Source: a virus. From it: a stretch of 28,508 bases of DNA. Positions 6,758-16,269 of this stretch are shown here, in pieces (position 1 is the stretch's first letter; every line of letters starts with the position of its first letter). The DNA is taken from positions 1 to 28,508 of the IMG/VR virus record IMGVR_UViG_3300000101_000110, one strand, 5' to 3'. The notes beneath the pieces were generated by a model. It was given only the letters and a program-made list of their open reading frames with translations, was not told the origin of the DNA and did no database searches. A program made the translations under genes and the position numbers.

Positions 6758-8242
6758 ATGCCGCTGATCCCAATCGACGTCCCCGCCGGCTTCTACCGTA
6801 TCGGCACAGACCTCGACGCCTCTGGCCGCTGGCTAGACGGATCGCTAGTGCGATGGCGTGACGGCTCCCTGCGCCCAGTCGGCGGCTGGCAGGAGCGCGT
6901 CGCCGCCTTCAGCACAGACCCGATCCGAGGTATGCACGCGTGGGAGGCCAACGACGGAACCGCATATGTGGCGGGCGGATCGCACTCTGAGCTTAACGTG
7001 ATGACTGGCTCCAACACCGTCACGGACGTTGCGCCCTCGGACTTGGCGACAGGACGCGCCGACGCGGAGATTGAGACGGGCTACGGATACGGCTTTTACG
7101 GCCTTGGCTACTACGGCCAGCCGCGCGAGGATTACGGAAACTACTCAGAGGTGACCACATGGCACCTCGATAATTGGGGCCAGTATTTGGTGGCGTGTAA
7201 CGTTGACGACGGGCGGCTGCTTGAGTGGCAGCTAAACACATCCACACCCGCAGCGGCCATCGCCAACGCTCCGACAAACAATCTCGGCCTGATTGTCACA
7301 GAGGAGCGCTTCTTGTTCGCGCTGGGGGCTGGCGGCAACCCTCGTAAAATTGCTTTCTCTGACCGTGAGGACAACACAACGTGGACGCCTCTCGCGACGA
7401 ACGAGGCGGGCGATATTGAGCTTCAGACGGCGGGCCAAATCATGACTGCCTTGCGCACGAAGGGGCAGACGCTAATTTTAACAGATGTGGACGCCCACAC
7501 GGCGCGCTATCAAGGCCCGCCATATGTGTACGGCTTTGAGCGCGTCGGAACGGCGTGCGGGATCATATCACGGCAAGCGGCTGCGGACGTCGATCAGGGC
7601 GTATTCTGGATGGGCCAGCGCGGCTTCTTCATGTTCAATGGTAACAGCGTGACGGAGCTGCCGTGCGCCGTCCACGACTACGTCTTTGGCGTCGAGGGCA
7701 TCAACCCCGCGCAGCAGTCTAAGGTGTGGGCTTGGAACAACGGCCAGAACAGCGAAATCTGGTGGTTCTTCCCGTCTCAAAACAGTATAGAAATCGACCG
7801 ATATGTCGCTTACGACTACAAGGAAAATCACTGGCTCATCGGGGAGCTGTCCCGCACTTCAGGCGTCCAGCGCGGCGTCTTCAAATACCCATTTCTGGCG
7901 GGCGCTGACCTGTCGCTGCAAGAGCATGAAGTCGGCTTCAACATGGACGGGGCGACGATCTTTGCGGAGACCGCTCCTATTTCTTTAGGCACGGGCGAGC
8001 AGACGATGTCTGTTACGAAGTTGATCCCTGATGAGGTCACGCAGGGCGACGTGACGCTGACGTTTAAGAGCCGACTATACCCCAACGGGTCGGAGACATC
8101 CCACGGGCCGTTTGATCCCTCTAATCCGACTTCTTTGCGCTTCACGGGCAGGCAGGCGCGGATGCGCATTGAGGGTGATCAGGTCGGCCCGTGGCGTGTC
8201 GGCACGATGCGAATTGAAGCCAAGCCGATGGGCAAGCGCTAA
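6758..8242 (+). CDS. Large tail protein (beta-propeller/nozzle type)
   Basis: 494 residues with almost continuous beta-strand pattern. The opening MPLIPIDVPAGFYRIGT, then SGRWLDGSLVRWRDGSLRPVGGW, and internal repeats of the style W-x-x-D-N-W-G-x-Y-L-V-A resemble the large tail proteins of short-tailed phages that form the tail tube or nozzle, analogous to P22 gp10-type accessory proteins. A Gly/Tyr run at about residues 107-120 (GYGYGFYGLGYYGQ) is notable. It follows the collar fibre and precedes the jelly-roll protein (TAATG overlap). The tail role is fairly secure; the exact part is not. Confidence 0.65.
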   Translation: MPLIPIDVPAGFYRIGTDLDASGRWLDGSLVRWRDGSLRPVGGWQERVAAFSTDPIRGMHAWEANDGTAYVAGGSHSELNVMTGSNTVTDVAPSDLATGRADAEIETGYGYGFYGLGYYGQPREDYGNYSEVTTWHLDNWGQYLVACNVDDGRLLEWQLNTSTPAAAIANAPTNNLGLIVTEERFLFALGAGGNPRKIAFSDREDNTTWTPLATNEAGDIELQTAGQIMTALRTKGQTLILTDVDAHTARYQGPPYVYGFERVGTACGIISRQAAADVDQGVFWMGQRGFFMFNGNSVTELPCAVHDYVFGVEGINPAQQSKVWAWNNGQNSEIWWFFPSQNSIEIDRYVAYDYKENHWLIGELSRTSGVQRGVFKYPFLAGADLSLQEHEVGFNMDGATIFAETAPISLGTGEQTMSVTKLIPDEVTQGDVTLTFKSRLYPNGSETSHGPFDPSNPTSLRFTGRQARMRIEGDQVGPWRVGTMRIEAKPMGKR

Positions 8243-8901
8243 TGTCCTCGCCCATCCTCCCTCCAATTGGCCCAGATTTGGCGCAGTGGGGCAGGCAGCT
8301 CTCCAGCTACCTGTCTCGGCAGCTCCCGAGACTGTTCACCAAGACAGCGAGCGACAACCCGTCGGAAGACGGCGTTTTGCTGTGGGACCGCGAGAACGGC
8401 TGGCCGACAGTCAGCTACGACGGAGAGTGGCGGCAGGTCGTCATGAGCGGCGGACACGCCACACTACAGCGCGCAACGGACGTAACAGCAGCCGCAGCCA
8501 ACACGGCCTACTCAATTACGTTCGACGCGCCGACAGGCAACTCTCGCATTGACCGCGACGCGACCAACAGCGAGCGCATCGTCTTTGAGGAGGCTGGCGA
8601 ATACCTCATCGACTTTACTGCGCAAATCGCGTCAACCAGCGGCAGCACTGTCCGCTTCTACTTCTGGCCCGCAGTCAACGGAACGGACCAGTCTGGCTCA
8701 ACGATGGTCAACTCGCTCCACCAGAACGGGGCCACTCTTGTCGTGTCTCGGTCAGGCATTTTCGAGTTAAACGCTGGCGACTACTTAGAGGTCAAGTGGG
8801 CTGTGGACAGCACCAACGGCTTCCTAGACGCCACTGCCGCGACGGCGTTCTCGCCTGCCGCTCCCGCTGCGACGCTGGCGATTGCGAGGGTGCATGAGTA
8901 A
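8242..8901 (+). CDS. Virion protein with C-terminal jelly-roll (C1q/TNF-like) domain
   Basis: 219 residues. The first 40 residues (IGPDLAQWGRQLSSYLSRQLPRLF) are an amphipathic helix likely to anchor or trimerise. A short linker carries W-P-T-V-S-Y-D-G-E-W-R-Q. Residues about 80-219 show the jelly-roll order AYSITFD, ERIVFEEAGEYLIDFTAQIAST, VRFYFWPAVNG, LVVSRSGIFELNAGDYLEVKWAVDS. Such domains sit in phage tail spikes and head fibres and may bind glycans. It overlaps both neighbours. Confidence 0.7.
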   Translation: MSSPILPPIGPDLAQWGRQLSSYLSRQLPRLFTKTASDNPSEDGVLLWDRENGWPTVSYDGEWRQVVMSGGHATLQRATDVTAAAANTAYSITFDAPTGNSRIDRDATNSERIVFEEAGEYLIDFTAQIASTSGSTVRFYFWPAVNGTDQSGSTMVNSLHQNGATLVVSRSGIFELNAGDYLEVKWAVDSTNGFLDATAATAFSPAAPAATLAIARVHE

Positions 8902-9256
8902 TGAGTTAGCAAGATGCAAACCTTGGATTGAGGCGGCGCTGGAGTACAGCGGCGGCACTCACGACTTTGACGATATTGTTGAGGGATTGCAGAAGGGTGT
9001 GCTGCAACTTTGGCCTACGCCGAGGGGGTGTATCGTCACAGAAATCGTGGTATACCCAAAGAAACGTGTACTCAACGTATTCTTAGGTGGCGGCGAGCTG
9101 GATCAGATTTTGGATATGCACGACGATGTGATAGAATGGGCGAAAGCGCAGGGTTGCGCAGCCCTCACAATGTCTGGCCGATACGGCTGGAAAAAACCTT
9201 TAAAGGCTCACGGCTGGGAAGCCCAACACGCCTCATACATTAAGGAGTTCGAATAA
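8894..9256 (+). CDS. GNAT-like small phage protein
   Basis: 120 residues with ATG at 8894. An upstream in-frame TTG at 8882 is rejected because GAGGG lies five bases before the ATG. The order of strands and helices (CIVTEIVVYPKKRVLNVFLGGG, then an Asp-rich helix, then GCAALTMSGRYGWKKPLKAHGW) resembles degenerate acetyltransferase folds found just before internal virion genes in podoviruses, for example the T7 gp13 position. The acetyl-CoA loop is not well kept, so an enzyme activity is doubtful. Probably an assembly factor or minor internal protein. Confidence 0.6.
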   Translation: MSNELARCKPWIEAALEYSGGTHDFDDIVEGLQKGVLQLWPTPRGCIVTEIVVYPKKRVLNVFLGGGELDQILDMHDDVIEWAKAQGCAALTMSGRYGWKKPLKAHGWEAQHASYIKEFE

Positions 9257-9894
9257 TGGCAGGTGGTAAGGGCGGTAAGCAAACCAGCGAGACTACAATC
9301 CCGAAGTACATTGAAGACGCTGCGCGACGTAACCTCGGCAAGGCCGATGACATCGCGGCGATGGGGTATGTCCCAGAGTACGGGCCGAGTGTTGCGGCGT
9401 TCACGCCTATGCAGGAAGCGGGCTTCCAGAACACAGCAGCCGCCGCGAGCGCATTCGGGCTAGGCGGCGGCAACATGTCTGCGCGGGATCTGCGCGGTGG
9501 CATGGACGCCCCTACGACATACGCGGGCGGCGTGCGGGGCTATTCCTCGGCTCCAATGTATGAAGACATGCTTGCCCAGCTAGAGGCAAACGCCCCGGGG
9601 CAATACGATTATCTGCGCAGCTTTTCTATTGATCCCGTGACGGGTGAGATGGGCGGCCGAGCAGCGCCAGCCCCCGCAGCGGCCCCCGTGCAAGGGACCA
9701 ATCTGGGCGGAATTAACGTGGGCGGCGAGCTAGGAGACAACGATGTTTTCGCCGGGGGCGGCATCGGCGGCATCGGCGGGTACACAAGTTTCGGGGACAT
9801 GTTCGACGGGGGCGGCGCGGGCAACAGCGGCGGAGACTTTTCTGGCGGCGGGTTTTTATCCACCATCGGAAACGCTTTTGGAGGTAGATCGTAA
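9256..9894 (+). CDS. Glycine-rich internal virion-type protein
   Basis: 212 residues. The opening MAGGKGGKQTSETTIPKYIEDAARRNLGKADDIAAMGYVPEYGP, then VAAFTPMQEAGF, is a pattern shared by proteins at the head of the internal-protein block of marine podoviruses. Residues 130-212 are very rich in glycine, alanine and proline and end in GGFLSTIGNAFGGRS, probably flexible. A strong site (AAGGAG) precedes the ATG, which also overlaps the previous stop. It is likely packaged in the head or at the portal, with its partners encoded next. Confidence 0.65.
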   Translation: MAGGKGGKQTSETTIPKYIEDAARRNLGKADDIAAMGYVPEYGPSVAAFTPMQEAGFQNTAAAASAFGLGGGNMSARDLRGGMDAPTTYAGGVRGYSSAPMYEDMLAQLEANAPGQYDYLRSFSIDPVTGEMGGRAAPAPAAAPVQGTNLGGINVGGELGDNDVFAGGGIGGIGGYTSFGDMFDGGGAGNSGGDFSGGGFLSTIGNAFGGRS

Positions 9895-10823
9895 TGGCAG
9901 GTTCACAGATGGGTCAGGGACGGCCGATGCAAGCCCCGCAGGGCGGTTACGCACCTCTGGCACCGCAAGGCAACTTCAACGTCAATCAAGCGGCGGCGGG
10001 TGGCTTACAGCAGGCCATGCAAGGCACGCAGCGCGCAATGGCAGGCCCAAACATTGGGCAGTTCATGAACCCGTACACAAACATGGTGACGGGGCAGACG
10101 CTCGACAGTCTTGAGCGGCAGCGTCAGATGCAGGCGAACACGACGGGTGCGCAAGCAAGCGCGGCGGGGGCGTTCGGCGGTTCTCGACACGGCGTAGCAG
10201 ATGCTCTGACTAACGAGGCGTTTGCTCGGCAGGGCGCGCAGACCTTTGGCAACTTACAGCAGCAAGGGTTCAACACAGCACTCGGCGCGGCGCAAAACCA
10301 GCAACAGGTTCAGATGGGCGGCGCGGCGCAGCTTGGACAACTCGGCCAGCAGGCGTTCAACACGGGTCAGACGATCCAGCAGAACCAAATGCAGCAGGGT
10401 CTCATGCAGCAGGGCTTGCAGCAGGCTCTTATCGACGCTGCGCGCGGGCAGTACGCGGGCTACACAGGCGCGCCAACCACAGGTTTGCAGACGCAGCTCG
10501 GCGCGATGGGTTCTACACCTGTGCCAGAAACAACCACGCAGACAAAGACACCGGGTTTGTTCGACTACTTGAGCCTCATAGGAAGCGCTTTCGCATCAGA
10601 CCAGCGCCTCAAGACAAACATCAAACCGCTCGGCAAAGAGAAAGGCGTCAACATCTATTCTTGGGATTGGAACGAAGACGGCAAGCGGGTCGCTGATCCA
10701 GCGCAGCCGACAGTCGGCGTCATGGCTCAAGAGCTTCAAGAGACGCATCCGCATCTCGTTCAGCTTGGCTCAGACGGCTTCCTGCGCGTTGACTACAGCG
10801 GGCTGGCGGCAGAGGTCGCCTGA
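9894..10823 (+). CDS. Internal-type virion protein with C-terminal S74 chaperone/peptidase domain
   Basis: 309 residues. Residues 1-210 are Gln/Ala/Gly-rich and helical (NPYTNMVTGQTLDSLERQRQ, QQQLMQ-like runs), as in internal or ejection proteins. Residues 235-309 are a compact intramolecular chaperone domain: SDQRLKTNIKPLG, NIYSWDWN, TVGVMAQELQETHPHLV, VDYSGL. Ser235 and Lys240 match the spacing of the serine-lysine dyad known from endosialidase C-terminal domains, where cleavage falls just before the serine. The usual long helical tail after YSGL is missing. Overlaps both neighbours. Confidence 0.75.
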   Translation: MAGSQMGQGRPMQAPQGGYAPLAPQGNFNVNQAAAGGLQQAMQGTQRAMAGPNIGQFMNPYTNMVTGQTLDSLERQRQMQANTTGAQASAAGAFGGSRHGVADALTNEAFARQGAQTFGNLQQQGFNTALGAAQNQQQVQMGGAAQLGQLGQQAFNTGQTIQQNQMQQGLMQQGLQQALIDAARGQYAGYTGAPTTGLQTQLGAMGSTPVPETTTQTKTPGLFDYLSLIGSAFASDQRLKTNIKPLGKEKGVNIYSWDWNEDGKRVADPAQPTVGVMAQELQETHPHLVQLGSDGFLRVDYSGLAAEVA

Positions 10824-12391
10824 TGGCAGGTAGCCCACAATTTGTGCAAGGCGTTCGCGAAGCAGCGAGCGCGCTTGGAATGGACCCTACGGACCTTGCG
10901 ACCATAATTTCTTACGAGACCGCAGGTACGTTTGACCCGGCTAAAAAAGGCCCAACAACGCAATGGGGCCAGCATAAAGGGTTGATTCAGTTTGGGGAGC
11001 CGCAGGCGCGCGCACATGGCGTGGACTGGAATAACCCAGAGGCTTCGCAGCTTGGCGCAGACGGCGCTATTGTGCGCTACTTCCGCAGCAGCGGGTGGAA
11101 ACCGGGGATGGGTATGCTCGACGCATATTCAATCGTAAACGCTGGGGGTCCGGGGCTTTACAATAGATCAGACGCCAACAACGGCGGCGCGCCGGGTACT
11201 GTGGCAGACAAGGTGCGCACCCAGATGGGAGGGCATCGCAAAAACGCGATTCGCTTGCTTGGCGGAAGCGGGCAACCCCCTCAAGCGACAGTAAGCACAC
11301 AAGGAGCCGCTCCAATGATGCAGCAAAAAGAACAGCAACCACGCGGCCTCCTAGAGGGCTTCGGCGTGCAGCGACGTGACGAAACCGCAGGCGGCGAGAC
11401 GGCGCAGCCATTCTATCAGCGTGACAGCTTCAAAGACACGGCGGCGCTACTGGCGCAAGGCTTCGGGCGCATGGGTATCATGGGCATGGAAGAGATTGCC
11501 GATGACATTGCCAAGCAGCGCACAGAAAACAAAGCGAAGAATAAGACGATTGAGTATCTACGGAAGAGCGGGCGCGACGACTTGGCTGACGCCGTGGCTG
11601 AAGGATTACTCGGCGGTAGCGACGCTGCGAAGCTGATGTTCGCGAAGCCGCAGGATGATCGCACGGCTTTACAGAAAAACTACGAGTTTTTTGTGTCTCA
11701 GGGCATGTCGCCAGAGCAGGCTATGGCTGCGGTTAAGAGCGGCCCGACTATCAATATGGGCGACGTGGGCCAAGGCGAGTACCTTTATGGGGCAAAAGCT
11801 GGCCTCAAGCCCGGATACAGGCTGCATATTAAAACGGGTGTGGCAAGCGCAATCCCCGGGGGCCCTGCGGACACCGCGGCGGATGAGGCGAAGGCGGCTG
11901 AGGCTGGGTTAGGTACACAAGCCACAGCAGGGACAACGGTTTTGGGCGACATTACTGAAATGAAAAGGCGAATAAAGGAAAGCCCGATACTCACGACAGG
12001 GTTTATTGGTGGGCTACTCAAAAATTACGGTGGCACAGGCGCGCTGGACGTGAATGAACTGGGTAAAACTATCCGCGCAAACATCGGTTTTGACAGACTT
12101 CAGAGAATGCGGGAAGAAAGCCCCACTGGCGGTGCTTTGGGGCAGGTTGCGGTTCAAGAACTTGAAGCTCTTCAAGCCAGCCTAGGTAGTTTGAATACGT
12201 CCCAAGGCGCTGCTCAACTTATTCGGAACCTTGAGCGTCTTGAAACACAGTATAGAAAGTCTATGGAGCGCATCTTGGAGACTGAAGGCGGCGCTGCGTA
12301 TTTCACCCAAGGCGAAGCTGATCTAATTAAAAACCCCCAACAAGGCTCGCAGCAGACAACGACGGGCGTCACGTATAAGGTGATTAATTAA
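10823..12391 (+). CDS. Internal/ejection protein with N-terminal peptidoglycan hydrolase domain
   Basis: 522 residues. The first 140 residues look like a lysozyme or transglycosylase fold: Glu32 in ISYETAGTFDP, then GLIQFGEPQARAHGV (about 53-67) and AYSIVNAGG (101-109). The rest is helical with many Gln, Lys and Glu and no export signal. Podoviruses carry such a domain on an internal protein injected with the DNA to open the wall (T7 gp16 is the model). The following 556-residue gene is the likely partner. The start lies on the stop of the S74 gene (TGATG). Confidence 0.75.
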   Translation: MAGSPQFVQGVREAASALGMDPTDLATIISYETAGTFDPAKKGPTTQWGQHKGLIQFGEPQARAHGVDWNNPEASQLGADGAIVRYFRSSGWKPGMGMLDAYSIVNAGGPGLYNRSDANNGGAPGTVADKVRTQMGGHRKNAIRLLGGSGQPPQATVSTQGAAPMMQQKEQQPRGLLEGFGVQRRDETAGGETAQPFYQRDSFKDTAALLAQGFGRMGIMGMEEIADDIAKQRTENKAKNKTIEYLRKSGRDDLADAVAEGLLGGSDAAKLMFAKPQDDRTALQKNYEFFVSQGMSPEQAMAAVKSGPTINMGDVGQGEYLYGAKAGLKPGYRLHIKTGVASAIPGGPADTAADEAKAAEAGLGTQATAGTTVLGDITEMKRRIKESPILTTGFIGGLLKNYGGTGALDVNELGKTIRANIGFDRLQRMREESPTGGALGQVAVQELEALQASLGSLNTSQGAAQLIRNLERLETQYRKSMERILETEGGAAYFTQGEADLIKNPQQGSQQTTTGVTYKVIN

Positions 12392-14061
12392 TGATTACCA
12401 TTGAAATCGAAGGCAAGCGCGTCGAGGTTGATGATAGCTTCCGCTCCCTGTCCCCAGAAGACCAGCAAAGCACTGTGGATGAGATCGCAGCTCAGATGGG
12501 TCTTGCGAACCAGCCGACAGAGGCAGAAGACGGTTTCCGACTCGGCGGCTTGGGCAAAAAGGTACTGGGAAATATAGGCGACATAGCCGCTTCTGGTGCG
12601 GCGGGGCTAACACGCGGCGCGGCAGAGCTTGTCGGTTTACCCGGCACGCTTAGTAACCTTATGGATGTGGGACTCGAAAAAGTCGGTCTTATGCCAGAAG
12701 GCTCTGCGGAAAAAATGCAGTCCCGGTTGTCTGGGTCTGCGCTGCGGGATTACATGGATTCCCTTTCGGGCGGCGCTACAGAGTACGTTGGTGAGGGTGC
12801 GCCTCAACGCATCGCTGGTACTATTGGGGAGTTTGTTGGCGGCGGAGCGGGCGCTAAAATCGGTACTATAGCTGGCGCAGGCAGCGAACTTGCAGGCATG
12901 GCTACAGAAGGAAAGCCCGCGGAGCCTTATGCCCGCCTTGCTGGCGCTATTCTGGCTCCTGTGGGCGTTGGTGCCCTTCAGAAAGCGGTTAGTCCGACGG
13001 CGGGTCAAATTAGCCCAGCTCGGAGGAAGGCGGTGGAGACTTTGCGCAGCGAAGGTATCAATCCAACAGCGGGGCAAGTTGTGGGCGGAACCGCGGCAGA
13101 GAAGCAGCTTTTCCGTGAGGCGTCTACAGCGGCAGGCCGAGCGAAGTCGGAACAGGCTTTAGGTGACTTTACACAAGCTGCCATGAAGCGCTTAGGCTCT
13201 TCAGCTCAGAGGGCCACGCCAGAAGCGCTAGAAGAAGCTGCCACGCGCATTGGAGGCGTGTTCAACGACGTTGTTGAAGGTGTGGGTGTATTGCCTTCGC
13301 GTGATAACCTCATATCAATGAACAACGCACTAAAGGCATACAAAGAGCTTGCTCCAAAAGCGTCCGCCGCGCCAATCTTCAAGAACGTGCAGAAGGCTCT
13401 GAACCAATCGGCAGTTAGTGGGCAGCCGATTCCAGCGGGTGTTGTAAAGGCGTGGCGGTCAACAATGTCAAAGCTGACAACAAGTTCAGATGCCGCAATG
13501 CGTGAAGCTGCTATTGAATCAATAGACGCCATCGATGACGCAATAAACTCTGCTTTAGTTGCCGCGCGAAAGCCTGAAGCCATTACTAAACTTCGCGAGG
13601 CTCGCGGACAGTATAGAAACCTTTTAGCTATTGAAAATGCAGCTAAACGCTCTGGTGTTGAGGGAATATTGTCCCCGCTCGACCTGCGAACGGCGCTTAT
13701 TGCGCAAGGTCGCCGTCGCTACGTGCAAGGAAAAGGCGATCTAGCACCTATTACACATGCGGCTGCCGATGTGCTGAAGCCGCTTCAAAACTCAGGGACG
13801 CAGCAACGCCTATCGGCTGGTCAGATACTGCCCGGGGCGGCAGGCGGTACTTTTACAGGCTTGGGTGCCGCAAGTCTTGGTCTTGACCCTTTGATGGCGA
13901 CCGCTGTTGGTGCGACCACGGCTCTAGCGCCCGCCGTCCGTAACCGTTTTCTAGCCTCGGAAGCTGGGCAGCGTTATTTTCAAAACCAGCTCATGCGGGA
14001 GGCAAGGCCACTGCTTGACAAGCGGGGCGTTGGCAAGATCCCCGGCTTACTCGCACAATAA
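12391..14061 (+). CDS. Large internal virion (DNA ejection) protein
   Basis: 556 residues. The opening MITIEIEGKRVEVDDSFRSL, followed by SPEDQQSTVDEIAAQMG, is a short domain seen at the front of several phage ejection proteins. Residues 50-215 and 470-510 have glycine/alanine-rich hydrophobic stretches (IGEFVGGGAGAKIGTIAGAG) that could insert into membrane. The middle is helical. It sits between the hydrolase-bearing internal protein and the portal, consistent with a protein packaged near the portal and ejected first. No enzymatic motif was found. Confidence 0.7.
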   Translation: MITIEIEGKRVEVDDSFRSLSPEDQQSTVDEIAAQMGLANQPTEAEDGFRLGGLGKKVLGNIGDIAASGAAGLTRGAAELVGLPGTLSNLMDVGLEKVGLMPEGSAEKMQSRLSGSALRDYMDSLSGGATEYVGEGAPQRIAGTIGEFVGGGAGAKIGTIAGAGSELAGMATEGKPAEPYARLAGAILAPVGVGALQKAVSPTAGQISPARRKAVETLRSEGINPTAGQVVGGTAAEKQLFREASTAAGRAKSEQALGDFTQAAMKRLGSSAQRATPEALEEAATRIGGVFNDVVEGVGVLPSRDNLISMNNALKAYKELAPKASAAPIFKNVQKALNQSAVSGQPIPAGVVKAWRSTMSKLTTSSDAAMREAAIESIDAIDDAINSALVAARKPEAITKLREARGQYRNLLAIENAAKRSGVEGILSPLDLRTALIAQGRRRYVQGKGDLAPITHAAADVLKPLQNSGTQQRLSAGQILPGAAGGTFTGLGAASLGLDPLMATAVGATTALAPAVRNRFLASEAGQRYFQNQLMREARPLLDKRGVGKIPGLLAQ

Positions 14062-14070
14062 GGATACCAC

Positions 14071-16224
14071 ATGGAACCCGAAGACATGATTGAAGACATC
14101 CTTGAGGGCGAAGGCGTTGAGCTTGAGATGCTTGAGGAGGAGGCGGACGACAGCCCGCTCAAGCCCAAGTCTAAGCGTGAGGTCGAGAGCATCGTTCAAG
14201 ACGCTATCTCGGACGCTGTGGACTTCATTGAAGGCGAGATCAGCGATGACCGCATCAAGGCCCAGCGCTACTACGACGGCGAGGTAGACATCGGTCACGA
14301 GGATGGCCGCAGCAAGGTCGTGGCGACTAAGGTGCGCGACACCATTCGTGCGGTGAAGCCGAGCCTGATGCGGATCTTCCTCAGTACCGCTAAACCTGTC
14401 GAGTACACGCCCAAAGGTCCAGAGGACGTAGCTGCCGCAGAGCAGGCCACGTCCTTCATGCACCACGAGTTCACGCGCTTGAACGGCTACCGAGTGCTGA
14501 ACGACGCTTTCCATGACGCTCTCGTGAAGAAGCAGGGCATCACCAAGGCGTACTGGCTGCTGACGCCAGAGGCCGAGATCTACACGTTCTCAGACCTATC
14601 TGACGACGAGTACACGTATCTGATCGAAGACGACAGCGTGAGCGTTCTCGAACACTCTGTGGAATACTCAATGTCTATGGACCCGATGGGCATGGAGATG
14701 GAGATGCCTATCCACAGCGTCAAGATCAGCAAGGTCAAAGAGAAGGGCGAGCTGCGCGTTGAGAGCGTCCCGCCCGAAGAGTTTTTTATCAACCGCGACG
14801 CTCGCAGCCTAGAGGATGCGTACATCGTAGCTCACCGCACAGACATGCGCGCGGGCGACCTGATCGCGATGGGGTTCGAGAAAGACGTTATTCTGAACCT
14901 TGACAGTTTTGACAGCGGCTCAGAGATGACTGAGGCGGAAGTGTTTGAGCGCAGAGGCTACGATTCGGACTTGTCGGACGAGGATACTCAAGACCCTGCA
15001 ATGAAGAACGTCACCGTCACGGAAGCCTACATGCGGATCGACGCAGACGGCACGGGCGTGCCTGTGCTGCACAAGCTGACCTGCGGCGGCACGTCATATG
15101 AGTTGCTCGACTACGAGCCTTGCGACGAAATCCCGTTCGCTAAGTTTGAGATCGACCCGGAGCCGCACACATTTTACGGGCGCTCTCTGGCCGAGATCAT
15201 CATCGACGACCAAGATGCCGCCACATCTATCCTGCGCGGCATCCTCGACAACGTAGCGATGACCAACAACCCGCGCCTCGCTGTGGTTGAGGGACAAGTG
15301 GACATTGACGACGTACTGAACAACGAAATCGGCGCTGTGGTGCGTATGCGCCAGCCGGGGGCTGTGCAAGACCTGACTGTGCCGTTTGTGGCCGGGCAGA
15401 CGCTTGGCGCTCTGAGCTACCTCGACGGATTGGTAGAGACCAAGACAGGCGTGACGCGCGCGTCTATGGGCCTCGACCCAGACGCTATGCAGTCAACAAC
15501 CAAGGCGGCTGTGACTGCCACCGTGCAGGCGGCGGCTGGTCAGGTTGAGGTGATGGTGCGTAACTTGGCGGACGGTATGCGCGACCTCTTTGGTATCATG
15601 CTTCGCCTCTACGCTAAGAACGTAGATGAGGAGCAGATGATGCGCCTCAACGGCTCGTTCGTCCCTGTTGATCCGCGCGTGTGGAACACCAGCATGGACG
15701 TGTCTATCAACGTCGGGCTGGGTACTGGCCGCGAGGAAGAGAAGATGATGGGCTTGAACCAAGCGCTTCAGATGCAGACGATGGTCTACCAAACATACGG
15801 CCCGATGAACGGTCTGGTGTCCATGACCAACATCCGCAACACTCTAGCAGACTTGTTGGCGGCTTCAGGCGTTCGCAACGCTGACCGCTACTTCGCCCCG
15901 ATTACGCCAGAGATTGAAGCGCAGATGTTGCAGATGCAGCAGCAGGCGCAGTCGCAGCAAGGTCAACAAGACCCCAACGCCGCGTTCTTGCAGGCCGAGC
16001 AGATGAAGGCTCAGACAAAGATGCAGTCTGACATGGCTAAACTGCAACTTGATGCGCAGAAGGCGGCGGCTGACGACGATCTCAAGCGCGATAAGATGGC
16101 GCAAGATCTGCTTGTGGATGCGGCCAAGATCTACGGGCAGTACGGTACAGCCGTTGACGTCGCCAAGGTGCAGGCTGAGCAGGATAAAGTCCGCATGATC
16201 GGCGGCATGGCTCAATTGCCATAA
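14071..16224 (+). CDS. Portal protein (P22-like)
   Basis: 717 residues, typical for the P22-type portal family. It starts with an acidic leader (residues 1-30), then YYDGEVDIGHEDGRSKVVATKV and IRAVKPSLMRIFLSTAKPVEY, which are family landmarks. A stem-like region and conserved middle follow (FYGRSLAEIIIDDQDAATSI, DNVAMTNNPRLAVVEGQV, TGVTRASMGLDPDAM). The last 110 residues are Gln/Ala/Lys coiled coil (QMQQQAQSQQGQQD), corresponding to the barrel inside the head. It forms the dodecameric DNA channel. AAGGA precedes the ATG. Confidence 0.92.
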   Translation: MEPEDMIEDILEGEGVELEMLEEEADDSPLKPKSKREVESIVQDAISDAVDFIEGEISDDRIKAQRYYDGEVDIGHEDGRSKVVATKVRDTIRAVKPSLMRIFLSTAKPVEYTPKGPEDVAAAEQATSFMHHEFTRLNGYRVLNDAFHDALVKKQGITKAYWLLTPEAEIYTFSDLSDDEYTYLIEDDSVSVLEHSVEYSMSMDPMGMEMEMPIHSVKISKVKEKGELRVESVPPEEFFINRDARSLEDAYIVAHRTDMRAGDLIAMGFEKDVILNLDSFDSGSEMTEAEVFERRGYDSDLSDEDTQDPAMKNVTVTEAYMRIDADGTGVPVLHKLTCGGTSYELLDYEPCDEIPFAKFEIDPEPHTFYGRSLAEIIIDDQDAATSILRGILDNVAMTNNPRLAVVEGQVDIDDVLNNEIGAVVRMRQPGAVQDLTVPFVAGQTLGALSYLDGLVETKTGVTRASMGLDPDAMQSTTKAAVTATVQAAAGQVEVMVRNLADGMRDLFGIMLRLYAKNVDEEQMMRLNGSFVPVDPRVWNTSMDVSINVGLGTGREEEKMMGLNQALQMQTMVYQTYGPMNGLVSMTNIRNTLADLLAASGVRNADRYFAPITPEIEAQMLQMQQQAQSQQGQQDPNAAFLQAEQMKAQTKMQSDMAKLQLDAQKAAADDDLKRDKMAQDLLVDAAKIYGQYGTAVDVAKVQAEQDKVRMIGGMAQLP

Positions 16225-16246
16225 ACTCGATTTCGTGGTATATATT
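16216..16246 (+). promoter_or_regulatory. Putative sigma70-type promoter for the head gene block
   Basis: TTGCCA at 16216-16221 (five of six to the -35 consensus) is followed after 17 bases by TATATA at 16239-16244. TATATT at 16241-16246 is an alternative with a 19-base spacer. The site straddles the portal stop codon and precedes the decoration, fibre, scaffold and capsid genes. It is a good textbook match in a genome that has few gaps. Confidence 0.5.
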
Positions 16247-16269
16247 TTGAGGTTTTGAAGGAGACGACA

